64,000 nucleotides of DNA. Origin: Acanthococcus lagerstroemiae. Its lineage: Eukaryota > Arthropoda > Insecta > Hemiptera > Eriococcidae. The notes below the pieces were generated by a model, which worked only from the letters and a program-made list of their open reading frames with translations, made no database searches and was not told where the DNA came from. The first letter of the stretch is position 1, and every line of letters begins with the position of its first letter. Both the position numbers and the translations under genes were made by a program. Shown piece after piece: positions 25,501 to 39,000 of the stretch. Where the stretch lies: NCBI GenBank assembly GCA_031841125.1, contig JAJSSI010000092.1, positions 1 through 64,000 of the forward strand, read 5' to 3'.

Positions 25501-28500
25501 TTCCCGAGATACCCTCGAAAAAGTTGGAAAAATTGATCAATTTGGGTCAAAAAATGACTCTAGCTCAATTTTGACAACGGATTCGAATTCGTCTCGAAAA
25601 ATTGACTAACTAGCACCAGCCCCGACGCCGTAGCTCTCCGAAAATTTTTTCGCCCCAAAAAATGCATGATGTATAGTATGGAGAAATTTTCAAAATTTGA
25701 GAAAATCAAAAATTTCGAATTCATGAGTGTTTCTTACTCAATTTTTCACGCTGAGTTCGAATTCGCTGTTGCAATTTGGCGGCGACCCTCCGTTCCCGAG
25801 ATACCCTCGAAAAAGTTGGAAAAATTGATCAATTTGGGTCAAAAAATGACTCTAGCTCAATTTTGACAACGGATTCGAATTCGTCTCGAAAAATTGACTA
25901 ACTAGCACCAGCCCCGACGCCGTAGCTCTCCGAAAATTTTTTCGCCCCAAAAAATGCATGATGTATAGTATGGAGAAATTTTCAAAATTTGAGAAAATCA
26001 AAAATTTCGAATTCATGAGTGTTTCTTACTCAATTTTTCACGCTGAGTTCGAATTCGCTGTTGCAATTTGGCGGCGACCCTCCGTTCCCGAGATACCCTC
26101 GAAAAAGTTGGAAAAATTGATCAATTTGGGTCAAAAAATGACTCTAGCTCAATTTTGACAACGGATTCGAATTCGTCTCGAAAAATTGACTAACTAGCAC
26201 CAGCCCCGACGCCGTAGCTCTCCGAAAATTTTTTCGCCCCAAAAAATGCATGATGTATAGTATGGAGAAATTTTCAAAATTTGAGAAAATCAAAAATTTC
26301 GAATTCATGAGTGTTTCTTACTCAATTTTTCACGCTGAGTTCGAATTCGCTGTTGCAATTTGGCGGCGACCCTCCGTTCCCGAGATACCCTCGAAAAAGT
26401 TGGAAAAATTGATCAATTTGGGTCAAAAAATGACTCTAGCTCAATTTTGACAACGGATTCGAATTCGTCTCGAAAAATTGACTAACTAGCACCAGCCCCG
26501 ACGCCGTAGCTCTCCGAAAATTTTTTCGCCCCAAAAAATGCATGATGTATAGTATGGAGAAATTTTCAAAATTTGAGAAAATCAAAAATTTCGAATTCAT
26601 GAGTGTTTCTTACTCAATTTTTCACGCTGAGTTCGAATTCGCTGTTGCAATTTGGCGGCGACCCTCCGTTCCCGAGATACCCTCGAAAAAGTTGGAAAAA
26701 TTGATCAATTTGGGTCAAAAAATGACTCTAGCTCAATTTTGACAACGGATTCGAATTCGTCTCGAAAAATTGACTAACTAGCACCAGCCCCGACGCCGTA
26801 GCTCTCCGAAAATTTTTTCGCCCCAAAAAATGCATGATGTATAGTATGGAGAAATTTTCAAAATTTGAGAAAATCAAAAATTTCGAATTCATGAGTGTTT
26901 CTTACTCAATTTTTCACGCTGAGTTCGAATTCGCTGTTGCAATTTGGCGGCGACCCTCCGTTCCCGAGATACCCTCGAAAAAGTTGGAAAAATTGATCAA
27001 TTTGGGTCAAAAAATGACTCTAGCTCAATTTTGACAACGGATTCGAATTCGTCTCGAAAAATTGACTAACTAGCACCAGCCCCGACGCCGTAGCTCTCCG
27101 AAAATTTTTTCGCCCCAAAAAATGCATGATGTATAGTATGGAGAAATTTTCAAAATTTGAGAAAATCAAAAATTTCGAATTCATGAGTGTTTCTTACTCA
27201 ATTTTTCACGCTGAGTTCGAATTCGCTGTTGCAATTTGGCGGCGACCCTCCGTTCCCGAGATACCCTCGAAAAAGTTGGAAAAATTGATCAATTTGGGTC
27301 AAAAAATGACTCTAGCTCAATTTTGACAACGGATTCGAATTCGTCTCGAAAAATTGACTAACTAGCACCAGCCCCGACGCCGTAGCTCTCCGAAAATTTT
27401 TTCGCCCCAAAAAATGCATGATGTATAGTATGGAGAAATTTTCAAAATTTGAGAAAATCAAAAATTTCGAATTCATGAGTGTTTCTTACTCAATTTTTCA
27501 CGCTGAGTTCGAATTCGCTGTTGCAATTTGGCGGCGACCCTCCGTTCCCGAGATACCCTCGAAAAAGTTGGAAAAATTGATCAATTTGGGTCAAAAAATG
27601 ACTCTAGCTCAATTTTGACAACGGATTCGAATTCGTCTCGAAAAATTGACTAACTAGCACCAGCCCCGACGCCGTAGCTCTCCGAAAATTTTTTCGCCCC
27701 AAAAAATGCATGATGTATAGTATGGAGAAATTTTCAAAATTTGAGAAAATCAAAAATTTCGAATTCATGAGTGTTTCTTACTCAATTTTTCACGCTGAGT
27801 TCGAATTCGCTGTTGCAATTTGGCGGCGACCCTCCGTTCCCGAGATACCCTCGAAAAAGTTGGAAAAATTGATCAATTTGGGTCAAAAAATGACTCTAGC
27901 TCAATTTTGACAACGGATTCGAATTCGTCTCGAAAAATTGACTAACTAGCACCAGCCCCGACGCCGTAGCTCTCCGAAAATTTTTTCGCCCCAAAAAATG
28001 CATGATGTATAGTATGGAGAAATTTTCAAAATTTGAGAAAATCAAAAATTTCGAATTCATGAGTGTTTCTTACTCAATTTTTCACGCTGAGTTCGAATTC
28101 GCTGTTGCAATTTGGCGGCGACCCTCCGTTCCCGAGATACCCTCGAAAAAGTTGGAAAAATTGATCAATTTGGGTCAAAAAATGACTCTAGCTCAATTTT
28201 GACAACGGATTCGAATTCGTCTCGAAAAATTGACTAACTAGCACCAGCCCCGACGCCGTAGCTCTCCGAAAATTTTTTCGCCCCAAAAAATGCATGATGT
28301 ATAGTATGGAGAAATTTTCAAAATTTGAGAAAATCAAAAATTTCGAATTCATGAGTGTTTCTTACTCAATTTTTCACGCTGAGTTCGAATTCGCTGTTGC
28401 AATTTGGCGGCGACCCTCCGTTCCCGAGATACCCTCGAAAAAGTTGGAAAAATTGATCAATTTGGGTCAAAAAATGACTCTAGCTCAATTTTGACAACGG

Positions 28501-29753
28501 ATTCGAATTCGTCTCGAAAAATTGACTAACTAGCACCAGCCCCGACGCCGTAGCTCTCCGAAAATTTTTTCGCCCCAAAAAATGCATGATGTATAGTATG
28601 GAGAAATTTTCAAAATTTGAGAAAATCAAAAATTTCGAATTCATGAGTGTTTCTTACTCAATTTTTCACGCTGAGTTCGAATTCGCTGTTGCAATTTGGC
28701 GGCGACCCTCCGTTCCCGAGATACCCTCGAAAAAGTTGGAAAAATTGATCAATTTGGGTCAAAAAATGACTCTAGCTCAATTTTGACAACGGATTCGAAT
28801 TCGTCTCGAAAAATTGACTAACTAGCACCAGCCCCGACGCCGTAGCTCTCCGAAAATTTTTTCGCCCCAAAAAATGCATGATGTATAGTATGGAGAAATT
28901 TTCAAAATTTGAGAAAATCAAAAATTTCGAATTCATGAGTGTTTCTTACTCAATTTTTCACGCTGAGTTCGAATTCGCTGTTGCAATTTGGCGGCGACCC
29001 TCCGTTCCCGAGATACCCTCGAAAAAGTTGGAAAAATTGATCAATTTGGGTCAAAAAATGACTCTAGCTCAATTTTGACAACGGATTCGAATTCGTCTCG
29101 AAAAATTGACTAACTAGCACCAGCCCCGACGCCGTAGCTCTCCGAAAATTTTTTCGCCCCAAAAAATGCATGATGTATAGTATGGAGAAATTTTCAAAAT
29201 TTGAGAAAATCAAAAATTTCGAATTCATGAGTGTTTCTTACTCAATTTTTCACGCTGAGTTCGAATTCGCTGTTGCAATTTGGCGGCGACCCTCCGTTCC
29301 CGAGATACCCTCGAAAAAGTTGGAAAAATTGATCAATTTGGGTCAAAAAATGACTCTAGCTCAATTTTGACAACGGATTCGAATTCGTCTCGAAAAATTG
29401 ACTAACTAGCACCAGCCCCGACGCCGTAGCTCTCCGAAAATTTTTTCGCCCCAAAAAATGCATGATGTATAGTATGGAGAAATTTTCAAAATTTGAGAAA
29501 ATCAAAAATTTCGAATTCATGAGTGTTTCTTACTCAATTTTTCACGCTGAGTTCGAATTCGCTGTTGCAATTTGGCGGCGACCCTCCGTTCCCGAGATAC
29601 CCTCGAAAAAGTTGGAAAAATTGATCAATTTGGGTCAAAAAATGACTCTAGCTCAATTTTGACAACGGATTCGAATTCGTCTCGAAAAATTGACTAACTA
29701 GCACCAGCCCCGACGCCGTAGCTCTCCGAAAATTTTTTCGCCCCAAAAAATGC

Positions 29754-30044
29754 ATGATGTATAGTATGGAGAAATTTTCAAAATTTGAGAAAATCAAAAA
29801 TTTCGAATTCATGAGTGTTTCTTACTCAATTTTTCACGCTGAGTTCGAATTCGCTGTTGCAATTTGGCGGCGACCCTCCGTTCCCGAGATACCCTCGAAA
29901 AAGTTGGAAAAATTGATCAATTTGGGTCAAAAAATGACTCTAGCTCAATTTTGACAACGGATTCGAATTCGTCTCGAAAAATTGACTAACTAGCACCAGC
30001 CCCGACGCCGTAGCTCTCCGAAAATTTTTTCGCCCAAAAAATGC
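29754..30044. repeat. Second 291-bp variant monomer inside the core
   Basis: It carries the same C4-to-C3 shortening as the unit at 7271 (CGCCCAAAAAA, about 30031-30040). It lies 77 units downstream of that one, and the 76 units between the two are all 292 bp. Confidence 0.9.
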
Positions 30045-33000
30045 ATGATGTATAGTATGGAGAAATTTTCAAAATTTGAGAAAATCAAAAATTTCGAATT
30101 CATGAGTGTTTCTTACTCAATTTTTCACGCTGAGTTCGAATTCGCTGTTGCAATTTGGCGGCGACCCTCCGTTCCCGAGATACCCTCGAAAAAGTTGGAA
30201 AAATTGATCAATTTGGGTCAAAAAATGACTCTAGCTCAATTTTGACAACGGATTCGAATTCGTCTCGAAAAATTGACTAACTAGCACCAGCCCCGACGCC
30301 GTAGCTCTCCGAAAATTTTTTCGCCCCAAAAAATGCATGATGTATAGTATGGAGAAATTTTCAAAATTTGAGAAAATCAAAAATTTCGAATTCATGAGTG
30401 TTTCTTACTCAATTTTTCACGCTGAGTTCGAATTCGCTGTTGCAATTTGGCGGCGACCCTCCGTTCCCGAGATACCCTCGAAAAAGTTGGAAAAATTGAT
30501 CAATTTGGGTCAAAAAATGACTCTAGCTCAATTTTGACAACGGATTCGAATTCGTCTCGAAAAATTGACTAACTAGCACCAGCCCCGACGCCGTAGCTCT
30601 CCGAAAATTTTTTCGCCCCAAAAAATGCATGATGTATAGTATGGAGAAATTTTCAAAATTTGAGAAAATCAAAAATTTCGAATTCATGAGTGTTTCTTAC
30701 TCAATTTTTCACGCTGAGTTCGAATTCGCTGTTGCAATTTGGCGGCGACCCTCCGTTCCCGAGATACCCTCGAAAAAGTTGGAAAAATTGATCAATTTGG
30801 GTCAAAAAATGACTCTAGCTCAATTTTGACAACGGATTCGAATTCGTCTCGAAAAATTGACTAACTAGCACCAGCCCCGACGCCGTAGCTCTCCGAAAAT
30901 TTTTTCGCCCCAAAAAATGCATGATGTATAGTATGGAGAAATTTTCAAAATTTGAGAAAATCAAAAATTTCGAATTCATGAGTGTTTCTTACTCAATTTT
31001 TCACGCTGAGTTCGAATTCGCTGTTGCAATTTGGCGGCGACCCTCCGTTCCCGAGATACCCTCGAAAAAGTTGGAAAAATTGATCAATTTGGGTCAAAAA
31101 ATGACTCTAGCTCAATTTTGACAACGGATTCGAATTCGTCTCGAAAAATTGACTAACTAGCACCAGCCCCGACGCCGTAGCTCTCCGAAAATTTTTTCGC
31201 CCCAAAAAATGCATGATGTATAGTATGGAGAAATTTTCAAAATTTGAGAAAATCAAAAATTTCGAATTCATGAGTGTTTCTTACTCAATTTTTCACGCTG
31301 AGTTCGAATTCGCTGTTGCAATTTGGCGGCGACCCTCCGTTCCCGAGATACCCTCGAAAAAGTTGGAAAAATTGATCAATTTGGGTCAAAAAATGACTCT
31401 AGCTCAATTTTGACAACGGATTCGAATTCGTCTCGAAAAATTGACTAACTAGCACCAGCCCCGACGCCGTAGCTCTCCGAAAATTTTTTCGCCCCAAAAA
31501 ATGCATGATGTATAGTATGGAGAAATTTTCAAAATTTGAGAAAATCAAAAATTTCGAATTCATGAGTGTTTCTTACTCAATTTTTCACGCTGAGTTCGAA
31601 TTCGCTGTTGCAATTTGGCGGCGACCCTCCGTTCCCGAGATACCCTCGAAAAAGTTGGAAAAATTGATCAATTTGGGTCAAAAAATGACTCTAGCTCAAT
31701 TTTGACAACGGATTCGAATTCGTCTCGAAAAATTGACTAACTAGCACCAGCCCCGACGCCGTAGCTCTCCGAAAATTTTTTCGCCCCAAAAAATGCATGA
31801 TGTATAGTATGGAGAAATTTTCAAAATTTGAGAAAATCAAAAATTTCGAATTCATGAGTGTTTCTTACTCAATTTTTCACGCTGAGTTCGAATTCGCTGT
31901 TGCAATTTGGCGGCGACCCTCCGTTCCCGAGATACCCTCGAAAAAGTTGGAAAAATTGATCAATTTGGGTCAAAAAATGACTCTAGCTCAATTTTGACAA
32001 CGGATTCGAATTCGTCTCGAAAAATTGACTAACTAGCACCAGCCCCGACGCCGTAGCTCTCCGAAAATTTTTTCGCCCCAAAAAATGCATGATGTATAGT
32101 ATGGAGAAATTTTCAAAATTTGAGAAAATCAAAAATTTCGAATTCATGAGTGTTTCTTACTCAATTTTTCACGCTGAGTTCGAATTCGCTGTTGCAATTT
32201 GGCGGCGACCCTCCGTTCCCGAGATACCCTCGAAAAAGTTGGAAAAATTGATCAATTTGGGTCAAAAAATGACTCTAGCTCAATTTTGACAACGGATTCG
32301 AATTCGTCTCGAAAAATTGACTAACTAGCACCAGCCCCGACGCCGTAGCTCTCCGAAAATTTTTTCGCCCCAAAAAATGCATGATGTATAGTATGGAGAA
32401 ATTTTCAAAATTTGAGAAAATCAAAAATTTCGAATTCATGAGTGTTTCTTACTCAATTTTTCACGCTGAGTTCGAATTCGCTGTTGCAATTTGGCGGCGA
32501 CCCTCCGTTCCCGAGATACCCTCGAAAAAGTTGGAAAAATTGATCAATTTGGGTCAAAAAATGACTCTAGCTCAATTTTGACAACGGATTCGAATTCGTC
32601 TCGAAAAATTGACTAACTAGCACCAGCCCCGACGCCGTAGCTCTCCGAAAATTTTTTCGCCCCAAAAAATGCATGATGTATAGTATGGAGAAATTTTCAA
32701 AATTTGAGAAAATCAAAAATTTCGAATTCATGAGTGTTTCTTACTCAATTTTTCACGCTGAGTTCGAATTCGCTGTTGCAATTTGGCGGCGACCCTCCGT
32801 TCCCGAGATACCCTCGAAAAAGTTGGAAAAATTGATCAATTTGGGTCAAAAAATGACTCTAGCTCAATTTTGACAACGGATTCGAATTCGTCTCGAAAAA
32901 TTGACTAACTAGCACCAGCCCCGACGCCGTAGCTCTCCGAAAATTTTTTCGCCCCAAAAAATGCATGATGTATAGTATGGAGAAATTTTCAAAATTTGAG

Positions 33001-36000
33001 AAAATCAAAAATTTCGAATTCATGAGTGTTTCTTACTCAATTTTTCACGCTGAGTTCGAATTCGCTGTTGCAATTTGGCGGCGACCCTCCGTTCCCGAGA
33101 TACCCTCGAAAAAGTTGGAAAAATTGATCAATTTGGGTCAAAAAATGACTCTAGCTCAATTTTGACAACGGATTCGAATTCGTCTCGAAAAATTGACTAA
33201 CTAGCACCAGCCCCGACGCCGTAGCTCTCCGAAAATTTTTTCGCCCCAAAAAATGCATGATGTATAGTATGGAGAAATTTTCAAAATTTGAGAAAATCAA
33301 AAATTTCGAATTCATGAGTGTTTCTTACTCAATTTTTCACGCTGAGTTCGAATTCGCTGTTGCAATTTGGCGGCGACCCTCCGTTCCCGAGATACCCTCG
33401 AAAAAGTTGGAAAAATTGATCAATTTGGGTCAAAAAATGACTCTAGCTCAATTTTGACAACGGATTCGAATTCGTCTCGAAAAATTGACTAACTAGCACC
33501 AGCCCCGACGCCGTAGCTCTCCGAAAATTTTTTCGCCCCAAAAAATGCATGATGTATAGTATGGAGAAATTTTCAAAATTTGAGAAAATCAAAAATTTCG
33601 AATTCATGAGTGTTTCTTACTCAATTTTTCACGCTGAGTTCGAATTCGCTGTTGCAATTTGGCGGCGACCCTCCGTTCCCGAGATACCCTCGAAAAAGTT
33701 GGAAAAATTGATCAATTTGGGTCAAAAAATGACTCTAGCTCAATTTTGACAACGGATTCGAATTCGTCTCGAAAAATTGACTAACTAGCACCAGCCCCGA
33801 CGCCGTAGCTCTCCGAAAATTTTTTCGCCCCAAAAAATGCATGATGTATAGTATGGAGAAATTTTCAAAATTTGAGAAAATCAAAAATTTCGAATTCATG
33901 AGTGTTTCTTACTCAATTTTTCACGCTGAGTTCGAATTCGCTGTTGCAATTTGGCGGCGACCCTCCGTTCCCGAGATACCCTCGAAAAAGTTGGAAAAAT
34001 TGATCAATTTGGGTCAAAAAATGACTCTAGCTCAATTTTGACAACGGATTCGAATTCGTCTCGAAAAATTGACTAACTAGCACCAGCCCCGACGCCGTAG
34101 CTCTCCGAAAATTTTTTCGCCCCAAAAAATGCATGATGTATAGTATGGAGAAATTTTCAAAATTTGAGAAAATCAAAAATTTCGAATTCATGAGTGTTTC
34201 TTACTCAATTTTTCACGCTGAGTTCGAATTCGCTGTTGCAATTTGGCGGCGACCCTCCGTTCCCGAGATACCCTCGAAAAAGTTGGAAAAATTGATCAAT
34301 TTGGGTCAAAAAATGACTCTAGCTCAATTTTGACAACGGATTCGAATTCGTCTCGAAAAATTGACTAACTAGCACCAGCCCCGACGCCGTAGCTCTCCGA
34401 AAATTTTTTCGCCCCAAAAAATGCATGATGTATAGTATGGAGAAATTTTCAAAATTTGAGAAAATCAAAAATTTCGAATTCATGAGTGTTTCTTACTCAA
34501 TTTTTCACGCTGAGTTCGAATTCGCTGTTGCAATTTGGCGGCGACCCTCCGTTCCCGAGATACCCTCGAAAAAGTTGGAAAAATTGATCAATTTGGGTCA
34601 AAAAATGACTCTAGCTCAATTTTGACAACGGATTCGAATTCGTCTCGAAAAATTGACTAACTAGCACCAGCCCCGACGCCGTAGCTCTCCGAAAATTTTT
34701 TCGCCCCAAAAAATGCATGATGTATAGTATGGAGAAATTTTCAAAATTTGAGAAAATCAAAAATTTCGAATTCATGAGTGTTTCTTACTCAATTTTTCAC
34801 GCTGAGTTCGAATTCGCTGTTGCAATTTGGCGGCGACCCTCCGTTCCCGAGATACCCTCGAAAAAGTTGGAAAAATTGATCAATTTGGGTCAAAAAATGA
34901 CTCTAGCTCAATTTTGACAACGGATTCGAATTCGTCTCGAAAAATTGACTAACTAGCACCAGCCCCGACGCCGTAGCTCTCCGAAAATTTTTTCGCCCCA
35001 AAAAATGCATGATGTATAGTATGGAGAAATTTTCAAAATTTGAGAAAATCAAAAATTTCGAATTCATGAGTGTTTCTTACTCAATTTTTCACGCTGAGTT
35101 CGAATTCGCTGTTGCAATTTGGCGGCGACCCTCCGTTCCCGAGATACCCTCGAAAAAGTTGGAAAAATTGATCAATTTGGGTCAAAAAATGACTCTAGCT
35201 CAATTTTGACAACGGATTCGAATTCGTCTCGAAAAATTGACTAACTAGCACCAGCCCCGACGCCGTAGCTCTCCGAAAATTTTTTCGCCCCAAAAAATGC
35301 ATGATGTATAGTATGGAGAAATTTTCAAAATTTGAGAAAATCAAAAATTTCGAATTCATGAGTGTTTCTTACTCAATTTTTCACGCTGAGTTCGAATTCG
35401 CTGTTGCAATTTGGCGGCGACCCTCCGTTCCCGAGATACCCTCGAAAAAGTTGGAAAAATTGATCAATTTGGGTCAAAAAATGACTCTAGCTCAATTTTG
35501 ACAACGGATTCGAATTCGTCTCGAAAAATTGACTAACTAGCACCAGCCCCGACGCCGTAGCTCTCCGAAAATTTTTTCGCCCCAAAAAATGCATGATGTA
35601 TAGTATGGAGAAATTTTCAAAATTTGAGAAAATCAAAAATTTCGAATTCATGAGTGTTTCTTACTCAATTTTTCACGCTGAGTTCGAATTCGCTGTTGCA
35701 ATTTGGCGGCGACCCTCCGTTCCCGAGATACCCTCGAAAAAGTTGGAAAAATTGATCAATTTGGGTCAAAAAATGACTCTAGCTCAATTTTGACAACGGA
35801 TTCGAATTCGTCTCGAAAAATTGACTAACTAGCACCAGCCCCGACGCCGTAGCTCTCCGAAAATTTTTTCGCCCCAAAAAATGCATGATGTATAGTATGG
35901 AGAAATTTTCAAAATTTGAGAAAATCAAAAATTTCGAATTCATGAGTGTTTCTTACTCAATTTTTCACGCTGAGTTCGAATTCGCTGTTGCAATTTGGCG

Positions 36001-39000
36001 GCGACCCTCCGTTCCCGAGATACCCTCGAAAAAGTTGGAAAAATTGATCAATTTGGGTCAAAAAATGACTCTAGCTCAATTTTGACAACGGATTCGAATT
36101 CGTCTCGAAAAATTGACTAACTAGCACCAGCCCCGACGCCGTAGCTCTCCGAAAATTTTTTCGCCCCAAAAAATGCATGATGTATAGTATGGAGAAATTT
36201 TCAAAATTTGAGAAAATCAAAAATTTCGAATTCATGAGTGTTTCTTACTCAATTTTTCACGCTGAGTTCGAATTCGCTGTTGCAATTTGGCGGCGACCCT
36301 CCGTTCCCGAGATACCCTCGAAAAAGTTGGAAAAATTGATCAATTTGGGTCAAAAAATGACTCTAGCTCAATTTTGACAACGGATTCGAATTCGTCTCGA
36401 AAAATTGACTAACTAGCACCAGCCCCGACGCCGTAGCTCTCCGAAAATTTTTTCGCCCCAAAAAATGCATGATGTATAGTATGGAGAAATTTTCAAAATT
36501 TGAGAAAATCAAAAATTTCGAATTCATGAGTGTTTCTTACTCAATTTTTCACGCTGAGTTCGAATTCGCTGTTGCAATTTGGCGGCGACCCTCCGTTCCC
36601 GAGATACCCTCGAAAAAGTTGGAAAAATTGATCAATTTGGGTCAAAAAATGACTCTAGCTCAATTTTGACAACGGATTCGAATTCGTCTCGAAAAATTGA
36701 CTAACTAGCACCAGCCCCGACGCCGTAGCTCTCCGAAAATTTTTTCGCCCCAAAAAATGCATGATGTATAGTATGGAGAAATTTTCAAAATTTGAGAAAA
36801 TCAAAAATTTCGAATTCATGAGTGTTTCTTACTCAATTTTTCACGCTGAGTTCGAATTCGCTGTTGCAATTTGGCGGCGACCCTCCGTTCCCGAGATACC
36901 CTCGAAAAAGTTGGAAAAATTGATCAATTTGGGTCAAAAAATGACTCTAGCTCAATTTTGACAACGGATTCGAATTCGTCTCGAAAAATTGACTAACTAG
37001 CACCAGCCCCGACGCCGTAGCTCTCCGAAAATTTTTTCGCCCCAAAAAATGCATGATGTATAGTATGGAGAAATTTTCAAAATTTGAGAAAATCAAAAAT
37101 TTCGAATTCATGAGTGTTTCTTACTCAATTTTTCACGCTGAGTTCGAATTCGCTGTTGCAATTTGGCGGCGACCCTCCGTTCCCGAGATACCCTCGAAAA
37201 AGTTGGAAAAATTGATCAATTTGGGTCAAAAAATGACTCTAGCTCAATTTTGACAACGGATTCGAATTCGTCTCGAAAAATTGACTAACTAGCACCAGCC
37301 CCGACGCCGTAGCTCTCCGAAAATTTTTTCGCCCCAAAAAATGCATGATGTATAGTATGGAGAAATTTTCAAAATTTGAGAAAATCAAAAATTTCGAATT
37401 CATGAGTGTTTCTTACTCAATTTTTCACGCTGAGTTCGAATTCGCTGTTGCAATTTGGCGGCGACCCTCCGTTCCCGAGATACCCTCGAAAAAGTTGGAA
37501 AAATTGATCAATTTGGGTCAAAAAATGACTCTAGCTCAATTTTGACAACGGATTCGAATTCGTCTCGAAAAATTGACTAACTAGCACCAGCCCCGACGCC
37601 GTAGCTCTCCGAAAATTTTTTCGCCCCAAAAAATGCATGATGTATAGTATGGAGAAATTTTCAAAATTTGAGAAAATCAAAAATTTCGAATTCATGAGTG
37701 TTTCTTACTCAATTTTTCACGCTGAGTTCGAATTCGCTGTTGCAATTTGGCGGCGACCCTCCGTTCCCGAGATACCCTCGAAAAAGTTGGAAAAATTGAT
37801 CAATTTGGGTCAAAAAATGACTCTAGCTCAATTTTGACAACGGATTCGAATTCGTCTCGAAAAATTGACTAACTAGCACCAGCCCCGACGCCGTAGCTCT
37901 CCGAAAATTTTTTCGCCCCAAAAAATGCATGATGTATAGTATGGAGAAATTTTCAAAATTTGAGAAAATCAAAAATTTCGAATTCATGAGTGTTTCTTAC
38001 TCAATTTTTCACGCTGAGTTCGAATTCGCTGTTGCAATTTGGCGGCGACCCTCCGTTCCCGAGATACCCTCGAAAAAGTTGGAAAAATTGATCAATTTGG
38101 GTCAAAAAATGACTCTAGCTCAATTTTGACAACGGATTCGAATTCGTCTCGAAAAATTGACTAACTAGCACCAGCCCCGACGCCGTAGCTCTCCGAAAAT
38201 TTTTTCGCCCCAAAAAATGCATGATGTATAGTATGGAGAAATTTTCAAAATTTGAGAAAATCAAAAATTTCGAATTCATGAGTGTTTCTTACTCAATTTT
38301 TCACGCTGAGTTCGAATTCGCTGTTGCAATTTGGCGGCGACCCTCCGTTCCCGAGATACCCTCGAAAAAGTTGGAAAAATTGATCAATTTGGGTCAAAAA
38401 ATGACTCTAGCTCAATTTTGACAACGGATTCGAATTCGTCTCGAAAAATTGACTAACTAGCACCAGCCCCGACGCCGTAGCTCTCCGAAAATTTTTTCGC
38501 CCCAAAAAATGCATGATGTATAGTATGGAGAAATTTTCAAAATTTGAGAAAATCAAAAATTTCGAATTCATGAGTGTTTCTTACTCAATTTTTCACGCTG
38601 AGTTCGAATTCGCTGTTGCAATTTGGCGGCGACCCTCCGTTCCCGAGATACCCTCGAAAAAGTTGGAAAAATTGATCAATTTGGGTCAAAAAATGACTCT
38701 AGCTCAATTTTGACAACGGATTCGAATTCGTCTCGAAAAATTGACTAACTAGCACCAGCCCCGACGCCGTAGCTCTCCGAAAATTTTTTCGCCCCAAAAA
38801 ATGCATGATGTATAGTATGGAGAAATTTTCAAAATTTGAGAAAATCAAAAATTTCGAATTCATGAGTGTTTCTTACTCAATTTTTCACGCTGAGTTCGAA
38901 TTCGCTGTTGCAATTTGGCGGCGACCCTCCGTTCCCGAGATACCCTCGAAAAAGTTGGAAAAATTGATCAATTTGGGTCAAAAAATGACTCTAGCTCAAT